A stretch of 64,000 nt of DNA from Brevundimonas sp. LM2 (GTDB lineage Bacteria > Pseudomonadota > Alphaproteobacteria > Caulobacterales > Caulobacteraceae), in the NCBI RefSeq assembly GCF_002002865.1, contig NZ_CP019508.1, positions 3,142,501 through 3,206,500 on the forward strand, written 5' to 3'. Positions 43,871-52,110 of the stretch are shown piece by piece; position 1 is the first letter of the stretch; every line of letters starts with the position of its first letter. The translations under genes were made by a program, and so were the position numbers. A model generated the notes under the pieces. The model had not been told where the DNA came from, did no database searches, and saw nothing but the letters and a program-made list of their open reading frames with translations.

Positions 43871-45193
43871 ATGCGCCCGCCCCTTGAAAATCCCAGAGGC
43901 ATGGCCGTCCCCAGCGGCCGGCTGTCCCGTCTCGCCCGCTTCGGCGGACTGGCCTCGGGCGTGGCCGGCGGCATGCTGGCCGAGGGGGCGCGCCAGTTCA
44001 GCCAAGGCAGGCGGCCGACCGTCGGCGACCTGCTGCTGACCCCGGCCAATGCCGTGCGGGTCACCGAACAGCTGGCCCAGCTGCGCGGGGCGGCGATGAA
44101 GGTGGGCCAGCTGATCTCCATGGACGCCGGCGAGATGCTGCCGCCCGAGCTGTCCGACATCCTGTCGCGGCTGCGCGCCGACGCCCGCCCCATGCCCCAG
44201 GTCCAGCTGAAGGCCGCCCTGAACCGCCGCTGGGGCCGGGGCTGGGAGGCGCGGTTCACGCGCTTCGATTTCGACCCCGTCGCCGCCGCCTCGATCGGCC
44301 AGGTTCACCGGGCCCTGACGCTGAACGGCGACGACCTGGCCATCAAGGTGCAGTATCCGGGAGTCCGGAACAGCATCGACAGCGACGTCGACAACGTCGC
44401 CGCCCTGATGCGTCTGTCCGGCCTGATGCCCAGGGAACTGGACGTCACCCCCCTGCTGGGCGAGGCCAAGCGCCAGCTGCACGAGGAGGCCGACTACGAG
44501 CGAGAGGGTCAGTATCTCGCCCGGTTCGCGACCCTGCTGGCCGATGATCCCGATTTCGTGGTCCCGCGCCTGCACGCCGACCTGACCCGGCCCGACGTCC
44601 TGGCCATGACCTATCTGCCCGGCGACCCGGTCGAAGATCTGGCCACCGCCCCCCAGGCCGAGCGTGACCGGGTGGCCACGGTGCTGATGCGACTGCTGCT
44701 GCGCGAACTGTTCGCGTTCGGCCTGATGCAGACCGATCCCAACTTCGCCAACTATCGCCATGACCCCGCGACCGGCCGGATCGTCCTGCTGGACTTCGGG
44801 GCCACCCGCGCGATCGGGCCCGAGGTGGCCGAGGGCTATCGCGTCTTCCTGAGGGCCGCCCTGGCCAATGATCGTGACGGGGCGATCGCTGCGGCGCGGC
44901 GGATCGGCTTCTTCGACGACCGGGCCTTGAACAAGGACCGGGCCGGCCTGGAGGCCATGTTCGACCTGGTCCTGGCCCCGTTCCAGGCGACCGAGCCGTT
45001 CGATTTCGGCGACACCGCCGTGGTCGCCCAGCTGCGGACGCGGGGAATGAGTTTCGCCGAGGACCGCGCCGTCTGGCACATCCCGCCCATCGACACCCTG
45101 TTCATCCAGCGCAAGCTGGGCGGCGTCTATCTGATGGCGGCCCGGCTGAAGGCGCGGGTGGATATGCGCGCCCTGCTGAACCCCTGGCTCTAG
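43871..45193 (+). CDS. ABC1/ADCK (UbiB-like) atypical kinase family protein
   Basis: A 440-residue protein of the UbiB/ADCK family, predicted ATPases or kinases that support ubiquinone synthesis or lipid metabolism. It has the family-defining KxGQ motif (AAMKVGQLISMD), the Ala-rich loop DPVAAASIGQVHRA, AIKVQYPGV with the ATP-binding Lys, QTDPNFANY (catalytic-loop equivalent) and LLDFGATR (the metal-binding DFG). No clear C-terminal membrane segment is seen, unlike UbiB. It may be the Abc1/Coq8 group rather than UbiB proper. Confidence 0.88.
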   Translation: MRPPLENPRGMAVPSGRLSRLARFGGLASGVAGGMLAEGARQFSQGRRPTVGDLLLTPANAVRVTEQLAQLRGAAMKVGQLISMDAGEMLPPELSDILSRLRADARPMPQVQLKAALNRRWGRGWEARFTRFDFDPVAAASIGQVHRALTLNGDDLAIKVQYPGVRNSIDSDVDNVAALMRLSGLMPRELDVTPLLGEAKRQLHEEADYEREGQYLARFATLLADDPDFVVPRLHADLTRPDVLAMTYLPGDPVEDLATAPQAERDRVATVLMRLLLRELFAFGLMQTDPNFANYRHDPATGRIVLLDFGATRAIGPEVAEGYRVFLRAALANDRDGAIAAARRIGFFDDRALNKDRAGLEAMFDLVLAPFQATEPFDFGDTAVVAQLRTRGMSFAEDRAVWHIPPIDTLFIQRKLGGVYLMAARLKARVDMRALLNPWL

Positions 45194-45225
45194 CCGAACA
45201 GGGCCGGAGGGCTCACATCCCCGCC

Positions 45226-45876
45226 ATGGCCATCGCCGATCCCCGCGCCTTCATCCTGGCCAACACCCGGCTTCAGGCCGTGCCGCACACGCCTCAGATC
45301 CGCCTGTGGCTGGCCGACGAGATCACGCCGATCTGGCGCATGACGGAAGAGGAACTGGGCGAACTGGGCCTGCCCCCGCCCTTCTGGGCCTTCGCCTGGT
45401 CAGGCGGTCAGGGTCTGGCGCGCTGGCTGCTGGACCATCCGGAGGAGGTCGCCGGCAGGACCGTACTGGACTTCGCCACCGGCTCCGGACTGGTCGGGAT
45501 CGCGGCCGCCCTGTCGGCGGCGACCACCGTGCGATGCGTCGATATCGATCCCTTCTGCGGCGCGGCCGTGGCCCTGAACGCCGCCGCCAACGACGTGGCC
45601 GTCGAATTCACCGACACCGACCTGCTGGACCATGACCCGCCCAAGGTGGACGTGCTGTGCGCCGGGGACGTCTGCTACGAAAAGCCGATGACCGACCGCG
45701 TCATGGCCTGGCTGCGGCAGGCGCGCCGGCAGGGATCGCGCGTGCTGATCGGCGATCCCCACCGCACCTATTTCGACGCCGCGGGCCTGACGCTCCTGGC
45801 GGAGTACCAGGTGCCCACGACGCGCGGGCTGGAAGACTTCGCCATCAAGCGCAGCTCGGTCTTCGCCCTCGACTAG
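45226..45876 (+). CDS. class I SAM methyltransferase, ETF-beta lysine methyltransferase-like
   Basis: A 216-residue Rossmann-fold methyltransferase with SAM motif VLDFATGSGLVGIAAAL, acidic VRCVDIDPF and a DVLCAGDVCYEKPM segment. The N-terminal PFWAFAWSGGQGLARWLLDHPE resembles the METTL20/ETFBKMT group, which methylates lysines of the electron-transfer flavoprotein beta subunit. The protein target here is inferred from that similarity alone. It is convergent with the DJ-1/PfpI gene, overlapping by 4 nt. Confidence 0.8.
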   Translation: MAIADPRAFILANTRLQAVPHTPQIRLWLADEITPIWRMTEEELGELGLPPPFWAFAWSGGQGLARWLLDHPEEVAGRTVLDFATGSGLVGIAAALSAATTVRCVDIDPFCGAAVALNAAANDVAVEFTDTDLLDHDPPKVDVLCAGDVCYEKPMTDRVMAWLRQARRQGSRVLIGDPHRTYFDAAGLTLLAEYQVPTTRGLEDFAIKRSSVFALD

Positions 45877-46439
45877 GCCGAGACGCCGTGACCGTGGCGG
45901 CCTTCGGCGATCTCTTCGATCATCTTGGCGTTGAAGGCCGGCAGGTCGTCGGGGCTGCGGCTGGTCACCAGGCCGTTGTCGACGACCACCTCCTCGTCGA
46001 CCACCTCGGCCCCGGCATTGCGCAGATCAGTGCGGATGGTCTTGAAACTGGTCAGGCGACGGCCTTTCGCCACGCCGGCCTCGATCAGCAGCCAGGGCGC
46101 ATGGCAGATGGCGGCCACCGGCTTGCCGGCCTCGAAGAAGGCCCGGATGAAGTCGAGCGCCGGCTCCTCCACCCGCAGCTGGTCGGGATTGGCCACGCCG
46201 CCGGGCAGCAGCAGGGCCTGGTAGTCGCCGGCGTCGGCGTCCGACAGGGCCTTGTCGACCGGGATGGCGTCTCCGGGAGTCAGGTGGTTGAAGCCCTGGA
46301 TCGTGCCGGTCTTCAGCGAGATCACCTCGACTGTGGCCCCTGCCGCCTTCAGCGCCTTGACGGGATCAAGCAGTTCGATCTGTTCCACGCCGTCGGTGGC
46401 GAGAACGGCGACGCGCTTGCCGGTGAGGGATTGGGTCAT
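45873..46439 (-). CDS. DJ-1/PfpI family protein
   Basis: A 188-residue member of the DJ-1/PfpI superfamily. The nucleophile elbow AAICHAPWLL places the reactive Cys at about 112 next to His113, and the conserved Glu is near residue 20 (DGVEQIELLDP). It has LLLPGGVANPDQLR and a terminal TSRSPDDLPAFNAKMIEEI, typical of PfpI/YhbO proteins involved in stress or glyoxal repair. AGGAGC lies 8 nt before the ATG at 46439. Confidence 0.92.
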   Translation of the reverse strand: MTQSLTGKRVAVLATDGVEQIELLDPVKALKAAGATVEVISLKTGTIQGFNHLTPGDAIPVDKALSDADAGDYQALLLPGGVANPDQLRVEEPALDFIRAFFEAGKPVAAICHAPWLLIEAGVAKGRRLTSFKTIRTDLRNAGAEVVDEEVVVDNGLVTSRSPDDLPAFNAKMIEEIAEGRHGHGVSA

Positions 46440-46543
46440 GGGGAGGCTCCTTGCCGCTGAAATGAGGGTCGAAGAACCGATCAGAGGCCCCGAGGTTGCG
46501 GCTCCGCTTGGCGACTGCGGCAACGGAACCCATGTCTCCATCC

Positions 46544-46894
46544 ATGAAGAGGCTCGCCCCCCTGCCCGCCCTCGCCCTGATGGCCGTCGCCGGCACCGTC
46601 AGCGCCCAGGTCCGGCCCGTCATCCCCTATGTCGGCGCCACGGTCGCCGATCAGCACCGCTACGAGAACGAGCGGCTGTACCAGCGCTCGCGCGACCAGG
46701 CCGCCACGGCGCGTCAGAACCAGCTGGGTGCCCGCCTGACCCGGCAGGACCTTCAGGCGGCGCGCGCCCCCGAACCCTATATCCCGCTGCAGCCCCTCAT
46801 CCCCCAGACGCCCGAGGCCGCCCGACGCGACCGCGACACCGCCGTGGCGGGCGTGACGCAGATCGACGACTGGCTGGATCGCAGGCCGCGCTGA
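46544..46894 (+). CDS. hypothetical exported protein
   Basis: A 116-residue protein with a clear signal peptide (MKRLAPLPALALMAVAGTVSA, cleavage probably before QVRPV). The mature part is charged and helical (QHRYENERLYQRSRDQAATA) and ends in a basic LDRRPR. I do not recognise a family. An ATG at 46532 would add four residues. The upstream region overlaps the promoter area of the divergent PfpI gene. Confidence 0.65.
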   Translation: MKRLAPLPALALMAVAGTVSAQVRPVIPYVGATVADQHRYENERLYQRSRDQAATARQNQLGARLTRQDLQAARAPEPYIPLQPLIPQTPEAARRDRDTAVAGVTQIDDWLDRRPR

Positions 46895-46976
46895 GCGCCC
46901 CCCGCTGATCGCCACGCATCCCTTCCGTCCCGACCGCGTTCCGGCCTAGCTTGGGACACACAACGGGGAGACGGAC

Positions 46977-47831
46977 ATGCGCTGGCAGGGTGGACAACGG
47001 GGTGGCGGCGGCGTCGAGGATCGGCGCGGCATGGGCGGCGGAGCGATCGCGGGCGGCGGGATCGGCGTCACGGTCCTGGCGCTGATCGGATATTTCGTTT
47101 TCGGGATCGATCCCTCGACCACCACCCAGGTCGCCAGCCAGTTCGGCGGGGCCAGCGCCGCCCAGGAGGGGACCCAGGGGACGCCTGAGGATCAGGCCGG
47201 CCAGTTCATCGACATCGTCGGCGGCAACATCAACCAGGTCTGGGCCACCAAGCTGGACGGCTACACCCCGCCTGCGAACATCGTCCTGTACGAACAGGGC
47301 ACCTCCACCGGCTGCGGCTTCGGCCAGTCGGCCATGGGCCCCTTCTACTGCCCGGCCGATCGGCAGGTCTTCCTCGACCTGTCGTTCTGGCAGCAGATGG
47401 AAAATGACCTGGGGGCCTCGGGCGCGGACTTCGCCCGCGCCTATGTCCTGGCCCACGAGATCGGCCATCACGTCCAGACCCTGACCGGTGCCTCCCAGCG
47501 GGTTCAGCAGGCCCAGGCCCGCGCCTCCGGCGAGGCCGAGGCGAACCAGTATTCGGTCGGGCTGGAGCTGCAGGCCGACTGCTACGCGGGGGTCTGGGCC
47601 GCCAATGCGGCGGCCGTGTCCAACGGCGAGGTGGCGGTGGAGCCGGGCGATCTCGAGGAGGGCATGAAGACCGCCTCGGCGATCGGCGACGACGCCCTGC
47701 AGCGTCGCTCGGGCGGACAGGTCAACCCGGACGGCTTCACCCACGGCACCTCGGCCCAGCGGGTCGAGGCGCTGCAGCGCGGCTATCGGTCGGGCGACCC
47801 GGCCAGCTGCGAGGGGTACACCGCCACCTGA
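46977..47831 (+). CDS. neutral zinc metallopeptidase family protein (YpfJ-like)
   Basis: A 284-residue protein beginning [18 protein letters not shown], the N-terminal signature of the YpfJ family. One membrane anchor follows ([17 protein letters not shown]). The periplasmic domain carries the zinc motif HEIGHHVQ at about 160-164, a Cys pair in [16 protein letters not shown], and [15 protein letters not shown], which supplies further conserved residues. The family is annotated as a predicted metallopeptidase; its substrate is unknown. Confidence 0.93.
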   Translation: MRWQGGQRGGGGVEDRRGMGGGAIAGGGIGVTVLALIGYFVFGIDPSTTTQVASQFGGASAAQEGTQGTPEDQAGQFIDIVGGNINQVWATKLDGYTPPANIVLYEQGTSTGCGFGQSAMGPFYCPADRQVFLDLSFWQQMENDLGASGADFARAYVLAHEIGHHVQTLTGASQRVQQAQARASGEAEANQYSVGLELQADCYAGVWAANAAAVSNGEVAVEPGDLEEGMKTASAIGDDALQRRSGGQVNPDGFTHGTSAQRVEALQRGYRSGDPASCEGYTAT

Positions 47832-47869
47832 TCGCTTGTCGGGAACCGGCCACCGGGCCATGGTCCGGT

Positions 47870-49009
47870 GTGCCCTCCCAGTCCGTGACCGCCGCCGAGA
47901 CCCTCCGCCATGCCCGCCGCGTGGTGGTCAAGGTCGGCTCGTCGCTGGTCGTCGATGATCAGAGCAAGGGGCCGGCCCTGTCCTGGCTGACCGGCCTGGC
48001 CGAGGACATCGCCTTGCTGCGGGCCGGCAACCGGTCGGTCATCGTCGTCTCGTCCGGGGCCGTGGCCCTCGGGCGGGGTCGGCTCGGGCTGGAGAGGAAC
48101 GCCCGGCTGGACGAGAAACAGGCCGCCGCCGCCGTCGGTCAGTCTCTGCTGATGCAGGCCTGGGAGAGCGCCCTGGCCTCGCGCGACATGACCCCGGCCC
48201 AGGTCCTGCTGACGCGCGACGACACCGAGCGGCGCCGGCGGTGGCTGAACGCCCGGGCCACGCTGGAGGCCCTGCTGAAGCTCGGCGTCGTTCCGGTGGT
48301 CAATGAGAACGACACCGTGGCCACCGAGGAGATTCGCTACGGCGACAACGACCGGCTGGCGGCGCGCACGGCCCAGCTGGCCCGGGCCGACCTGCTGATC
48401 CTGCTGTCCGACGTCGACGGCCTGTACACGGCCGATCCCCGCCGCGACCCGGACGCCCGCCACATCGACCGGATCGAGGCCCTGACGCCCGAGATCCTGG
48501 CCATGGCGGGCGGGGCGAACGCCCAGGCCTCGGTCGGCACCGGCGGCATGACGACCAAGCTGGAGGCGGCCCGCATCGCCCGTTCGGCCGGCTGCGCCAC
48601 CCTGATCGTCTCCGGCCTCGTGCCCCGTCCCCTGTTCGCCGCCAGCCAGGGGGCCCGCGCCACCCTGATCACCGCCCCCGCCAGCCCCCTGCAGGCCTAC
48701 AAGGCCTGGATCGCCGGCAGTCTGGAACCGGCCGGCCTGCTGGAGGTCGACGCGGGGGCGGCCGAGGCCCTGGCGGGCGGACGCAGCCTGCTGGCCTCCG
48801 GCGTCCGCCGGATTGAAGGTCGGTTCGACCGAGGCGACAGCGTGCGCGTGCTGATCGACGGCACCGCCGTGGGCGTCGGTCTGGCGGCCTATTCCGCCGA
48901 CGAGATGGCCTTGATCCTGGGTCGCCACTCGGGTGAGATCGAGGCCATCGTGGGCTATAAGGGGCCGGGCGTGGCCATCCACCGCGACGACCTGGTGCTG
49001 ACCCCATGA
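47870..49009 (+). CDS. proB: glutamate 5-kinase
   Basis: Phosphorylates glutamate in the first step of proline synthesis. The 379 residues comprise an amino-acid-kinase domain ([67 protein letters not shown]) and a C-terminal PUA domain from about residue 280 (GARRIEG-like [15 protein letters not shown]). The GTG at 47870 is the best available start, with another GTG five codons later as an alternative. It overlaps proA by 4 nt. Confidence 0.94.
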   Translation: MPSQSVTAAETLRHARRVVVKVGSSLVVDDQSKGPALSWLTGLAEDIALLRAGNRSVIVVSSGAVALGRGRLGLERNARLDEKQAAAAVGQSLLMQAWESALASRDMTPAQVLLTRDDTERRRRWLNARATLEALLKLGVVPVVNENDTVATEEIRYGDNDRLAARTAQLARADLLILLSDVDGLYTADPRRDPDARHIDRIEALTPEILAMAGGANAQASVGTGGMTTKLEAARIARSAGCATLIVSGLVPRPLFAASQGARATLITAPASPLQAYKAWIAGSLEPAGLLEVDAGAAEALAGGRSLLASGVRRIEGRFDRGDSVRVLIDGTAVGVGLAAYSADEMALILGRHSGEIEAIVGYKGPGVAIHRDDLVLTP

Positions 49010-50268
49010 GCGAGATCGACGACGACATGCGGGGCATGGGCCGCCGCGCCCGCGCCGCCGCCCAGGCCGTCCGCACCGCGCCGGCCGAGGTCCGCAGCCG
49101 CGCTCTGGCGGCCGCCGCCCGGTCGCTGCGGACGCGGGCCGACGCCATCCTGAGCGCCAACCGGATCGACCTCGATCGGGCCCGCGCCAATGGCATGAGC
49201 GAGGCCCTGCAGGACCGTCTGGCCCTGACCCCGGCCCGGATCGCGGCCATGGCGGACGCGGTCGACGAGGTCGCCGCCTTCCCCGACCCGCTGGGCGTCG
49301 TCACCGACCGCTGGACCCGCCCGAACGGCCTGGCCTTCCAGCGCGTGCGCACGCCCCTGGGCGTGCTGGCCATCATCTATGAGAGCCGGCCCAATGTGAC
49401 CGCCGACGCCGCCGCCCTGTCGATCCGCTCGGGCAATGTCGCCATCCTGCGCTGCGGCTCCGACTGTCTGGACAGTTCGCGCGCCATCCATGCGGCCATG
49501 GTCGAGGGCCTGGTCGAGGCCGGCCTGCCCTTGGACGCGGTGCAGCTGGTCGACACGCCGGACCGGGCGGCCGTCGGGGCCCTGCTGACCGGGCTGGAGG
49601 GGACGATCGACCTGCTGATCCCGCGCGGCGGCAAGAGCCTGGTGGCGCGGGTCCAGGCGGAGGCGCGGGTGCCCGTGCTGGGCCATCTGGAGGGGCTGAA
49701 CCACACCTATCTGCACGCCTCGGCCAATCCCGCGATGGCGGTCGACGTCGTGGTCAACGCCAAGATGCGGCGCGTCTCCGTCTGCGGCGCGACCGAGACC
49801 CTGCTGGTGGACCGGACGGCGGCCGAGCGTCTGCTGGTGCCGGTGGCCCAGGCCCTGACGGCGGCGGGCTGCGCGCTGCGCGGCGACGCCGAGGCCATGG
49901 CCCTGGTCCCCGGCATGGCGGCGGCCGAGGAGGCCGACTGGTCGACGGAGTATCTGGCCCCGATGCTGGCGGTGCGGATCGTCGACGGGCTGGACCAGGC
50001 CATCGCCCACATCGCCACCTATGGCTCCGGCCACACCGAGGCGATCGTGGCCGAGGACGCCTGGGCCGCCGCGGCCTTCCAGCAGGCCGTCGACAGCGCC
50101 ATCGTGCTGTGGAACGCCTCGACCCAGTTCGCCGACGGCGGCGAGTTCGGCTTCGGCGGCGAGATCGGCATCTCGACCTCGCGCCTGCACGCCCGAGGCC
50201 CGGTGGGCGCCGAACAGCTGACCAGTTTCAAATATCTGGTCACCGGCACGGGCCAGACCCGGCCCTGA
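49006..50268 (+). CDS. proA: glutamate-5-semialdehyde dehydrogenase (gamma-glutamyl phosphate reductase)
   Basis: NADPH-dependent reductase for the second step of proline synthesis, 420 residues. It has the aldehyde-dehydrogenase fold with [25 protein letters not shown], the catalytic Cys in [19 protein letters not shown], and [31 protein letters not shown] near the end. The ATG overlaps the proB stop, so the kinase and reductase are co-translated, in line with their known complex. Confidence 0.96.
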   Translation: MSEIDDDMRGMGRRARAAAQAVRTAPAEVRSRALAAAARSLRTRADAILSANRIDLDRARANGMSEALQDRLALTPARIAAMADAVDEVAAFPDPLGVVTDRWTRPNGLAFQRVRTPLGVLAIIYESRPNVTADAAALSIRSGNVAILRCGSDCLDSSRAIHAAMVEGLVEAGLPLDAVQLVDTPDRAAVGALLTGLEGTIDLLIPRGGKSLVARVQAEARVPVLGHLEGLNHTYLHASANPAMAVDVVVNAKMRRVSVCGATETLLVDRTAAERLLVPVAQALTAAGCALRGDAEAMALVPGMAAAEEADWSTEYLAPMLAVRIVDGLDQAIAHIATYGSGHTEAIVAEDAWAAAAFQQAVDSAIVLWNASTQFADGGEFGFGGEIGISTSRLHARGPVGAEQLTSFKYLVTGTGQTRP

Positions 50269-50287
50269 AGCCTGATCCACACACCTC

Positions 50288-50310
50288 AAACGATCAAGCT
50301 CTAGCCGCCC
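50288..50310 (-). repeat. 23-nt stop-codon-linked repeat, second copy
   Basis: The reverse complement of this segment matches 35491-35513 exactly over 23 nt and contains TAGAGCTTGATCGTTT. In both places it starts within the last Gly-Gly codons, includes the TAG stop and extends into the intergenic space, in the same orientation relative to the gene. No hairpin follows here. Confidence 0.6.
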
Positions 50311-51245
50311 CCCAGGTCCAGCGGACGCGAGGTGTGGAGGGCGGGGCCGCCCAGATCCAGCAGCACCCTCTGACCCTCGAACGCCGCCATCCCGACCAGG
50401 GCGGTCGGGAACCCCGGCAGGGCCACGTCGGCATAGATCGCCGTCTCGACGTCCTGGTACAGCTGATCGCCGATGGTGATCGTCCGTGCCCGGACCAGTT
50501 CGGAGGCAATGGCCCCGCCCAGCACGATGCTGCGGCCTTCGCGGACGGGCCGGCCGTCCAGCAGGCCTGCAGTGACCGCCGTCTCGCGCCCCAGGGCCAG
50601 GATCGCCGAGGCCCCCGTATCCACCACGGCCTGAAACCGCGCGCCCTCGACCGTGACCTCGGTATGCAGCGCGCCGCGCGCCCGCCCGACCGTCACCGGC
50701 AGGACATCCTCCGGCAGACGATGCGCGGCCCGGTCGTGAAACCTCAGGCGATGCGCGGTCGTGTCCAGCTCGAGCACGGTTTCGCCCAGCACGTCCTGGC
50801 CCAGGATCAGCGGCGCGGACAGGCCCTGCCGCATGGCCAGGGGGCCCAGTTCGAGAATGGCGGCGCGCAGTCCGGCGATCCGCATGTCGCCGAGCGCGAT
50901 CTGCAGCGTCGTGCCCCGGCCCATCTGGGCCCCGCCTCCGACGCCATAGGCCACCAGCGGCACGTCGACGGAACGGGTCAAGCCCAGGGCGTCGAACAGC
51001 CCGCTGTCGATCACGGAGAACTGCGCGCCGGAATCGATCAGGGCCCGTACCGTCTGACCGGCGATGGTGACGAGGGCCGTGGGCGTGGCGGCGCGCGGCT
51101 CGTCATAGGAGACCCATCCGCTGGTCCCGTCGGGTCCGAAGCTCATGGCGGGATCGCGCCACAGCACGTTTTCACGCAGCCACCAGGCGCCGCCCAGCCC
51201 GCCGGCCAGCAGCGCGGCCCGGGTCAGGAGGTCACGACGGTTCAT
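50301..51245 (-). CDS. exported retropepsin-like aspartic protease with two domains
   Basis: A 314-residue protein with a Tat-like N-terminus (MNRRDLLTRAALLAGGLGGA). It contains two pepsin/retropepsin-type domains, each with an active-site motif: LIDSGAQFSVI near residue 67 and VVDTGASAILAL near residue 190. Retropepsin-like bacterial proteins usually have one domain and dimerise; here a tandem copy could form the active site within one chain. The ILGQDVLGE and LVGMAAFEGQ segments mark the end of each domain. The final codons and TAG belong to a 23-nt motif shared with the SDR gene ending at 35500. Confidence 0.85.
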   Translation of the reverse strand: MNRRDLLTRAALLAGGLGGAWWLRENVLWRDPAMSFGPDGTSGWVSYDEPRAATPTALVTIAGQTVRALIDSGAQFSVIDSGLFDALGLTRSVDVPLVAYGVGGGAQMGRGTTLQIALGDMRIAGLRAAILELGPLAMRQGLSAPLILGQDVLGETVLELDTTAHRLRFHDRAAHRLPEDVLPVTVGRARGALHTEVTVEGARFQAVVDTGASAILALGRETAVTAGLLDGRPVREGRSIVLGGAIASELVRARTITIGDQLYQDVETAIYADVALPGFPTALVGMAAFEGQRVLLDLGGPALHTSRPLDLGGG

Positions 51246-51415
51246 GGACAGGACAATGGGGAGGCGAGCGGGCCGCGTCGAGGCGCAGCGCTGTCGCGGG
51301 GCGTCTTTTGCCCGCGACGCCCCCGTTTTCCCGGTCTTCACGATCCCTTCACCCTGTCCGGAAACCCTGTGTCAAGGCGGCCTCCGGCACCATCGGCGGA
51401 GAAAAAGGGACCTCC

Positions 51416-51997
51416 ATGGCGCGCGCTCAGTTTCAAAAAGGCCAGAAGGTCTGGGTCGAGTGCGTGGGCGCCTGGGCTCAGGTGGAGAAGGTCCAGCCCG
51501 TCTGGGCCAAGGGCTTCGAGGAACCGGTCCGCGTCACCTACGACGTCGGCCTGGGGCGCGAGTTCCAGGCCGGCGAACTGAGCCTGCCGGTCGAGGACGA
51601 GGCCAGCCGGGACGTCGGCGACTGGCGGCTGCTGCGGGCCCGCAACAAGTGGCAGTCCGCCGAGGACGTGCCCCATCACCCCTATCCCGGCAGCTATCCC
51701 GTCGTGGTCACCGATACCGCCGACTGGGGCGGCTGGCGCGTGCCCGGGGCCGAATACGATCGCGATCCGCAGAAGATCGAGTTCCAGGGTCGTCTGATCG
51801 TCTCCGCGCCCCGGCTGATGCAGCTGGCGCAGCGGCTGGTCGATGCCGTGTCCGAAGACCCGGACGACGCCCCGCCCGAAAGCCTCGCCCTGGCGCGGGA
51901 AGCGCATGAGATCCTGAAGTCCATCACCCAGATCGTCGGGGCCCCGGCGGAAAGCCAGATCGGTCTGCCGCTCTCCCAGAGGGCGGTCGCCGCCTAA
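51416..51997 (+). CDS. conserved hypothetical protein upstream of pleC
   Basis: A 193-residue soluble protein starting MARAQFQKGQKVWVECVGAW, with AAAGGGA just upstream of the ATG. The first half is Trp-rich and beta-like (WVECVGAWAQVEKVQPVWAKG). The middle has HHPYPGSYPVVVTDTADWGGWRVPGAEY. The end is helical with a possible coiled region (LALAREAHEILKSITQIVG). There is no signal peptide. I do not recognise a named family; position suggests a Caulobacterales-specific protein. Confidence 0.7.
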   Translation: MARAQFQKGQKVWVECVGAWAQVEKVQPVWAKGFEEPVRVTYDVGLGREFQAGELSLPVEDEASRDVGDWRLLRARNKWQSAEDVPHHPYPGSYPVVVTDTADWGGWRVPGAEYDRDPQKIEFQGRLIVSAPRLMQLAQRLVDAVSEDPDDAPPESLALAREAHEILKSITQIVGAPAESQIGLPLSQRAVAA

Positions 51998-52110
51998 TCC
52001 ATTGGACGGGTCTCGACAGGATTCAGCGACGCAGCCTAGATTCGACCGCGACACGAACGCGCGCGCACCCGGCCCCGCCGGATCAGGCCGCGAACCTCTG
52101 GGAGAGCGCC

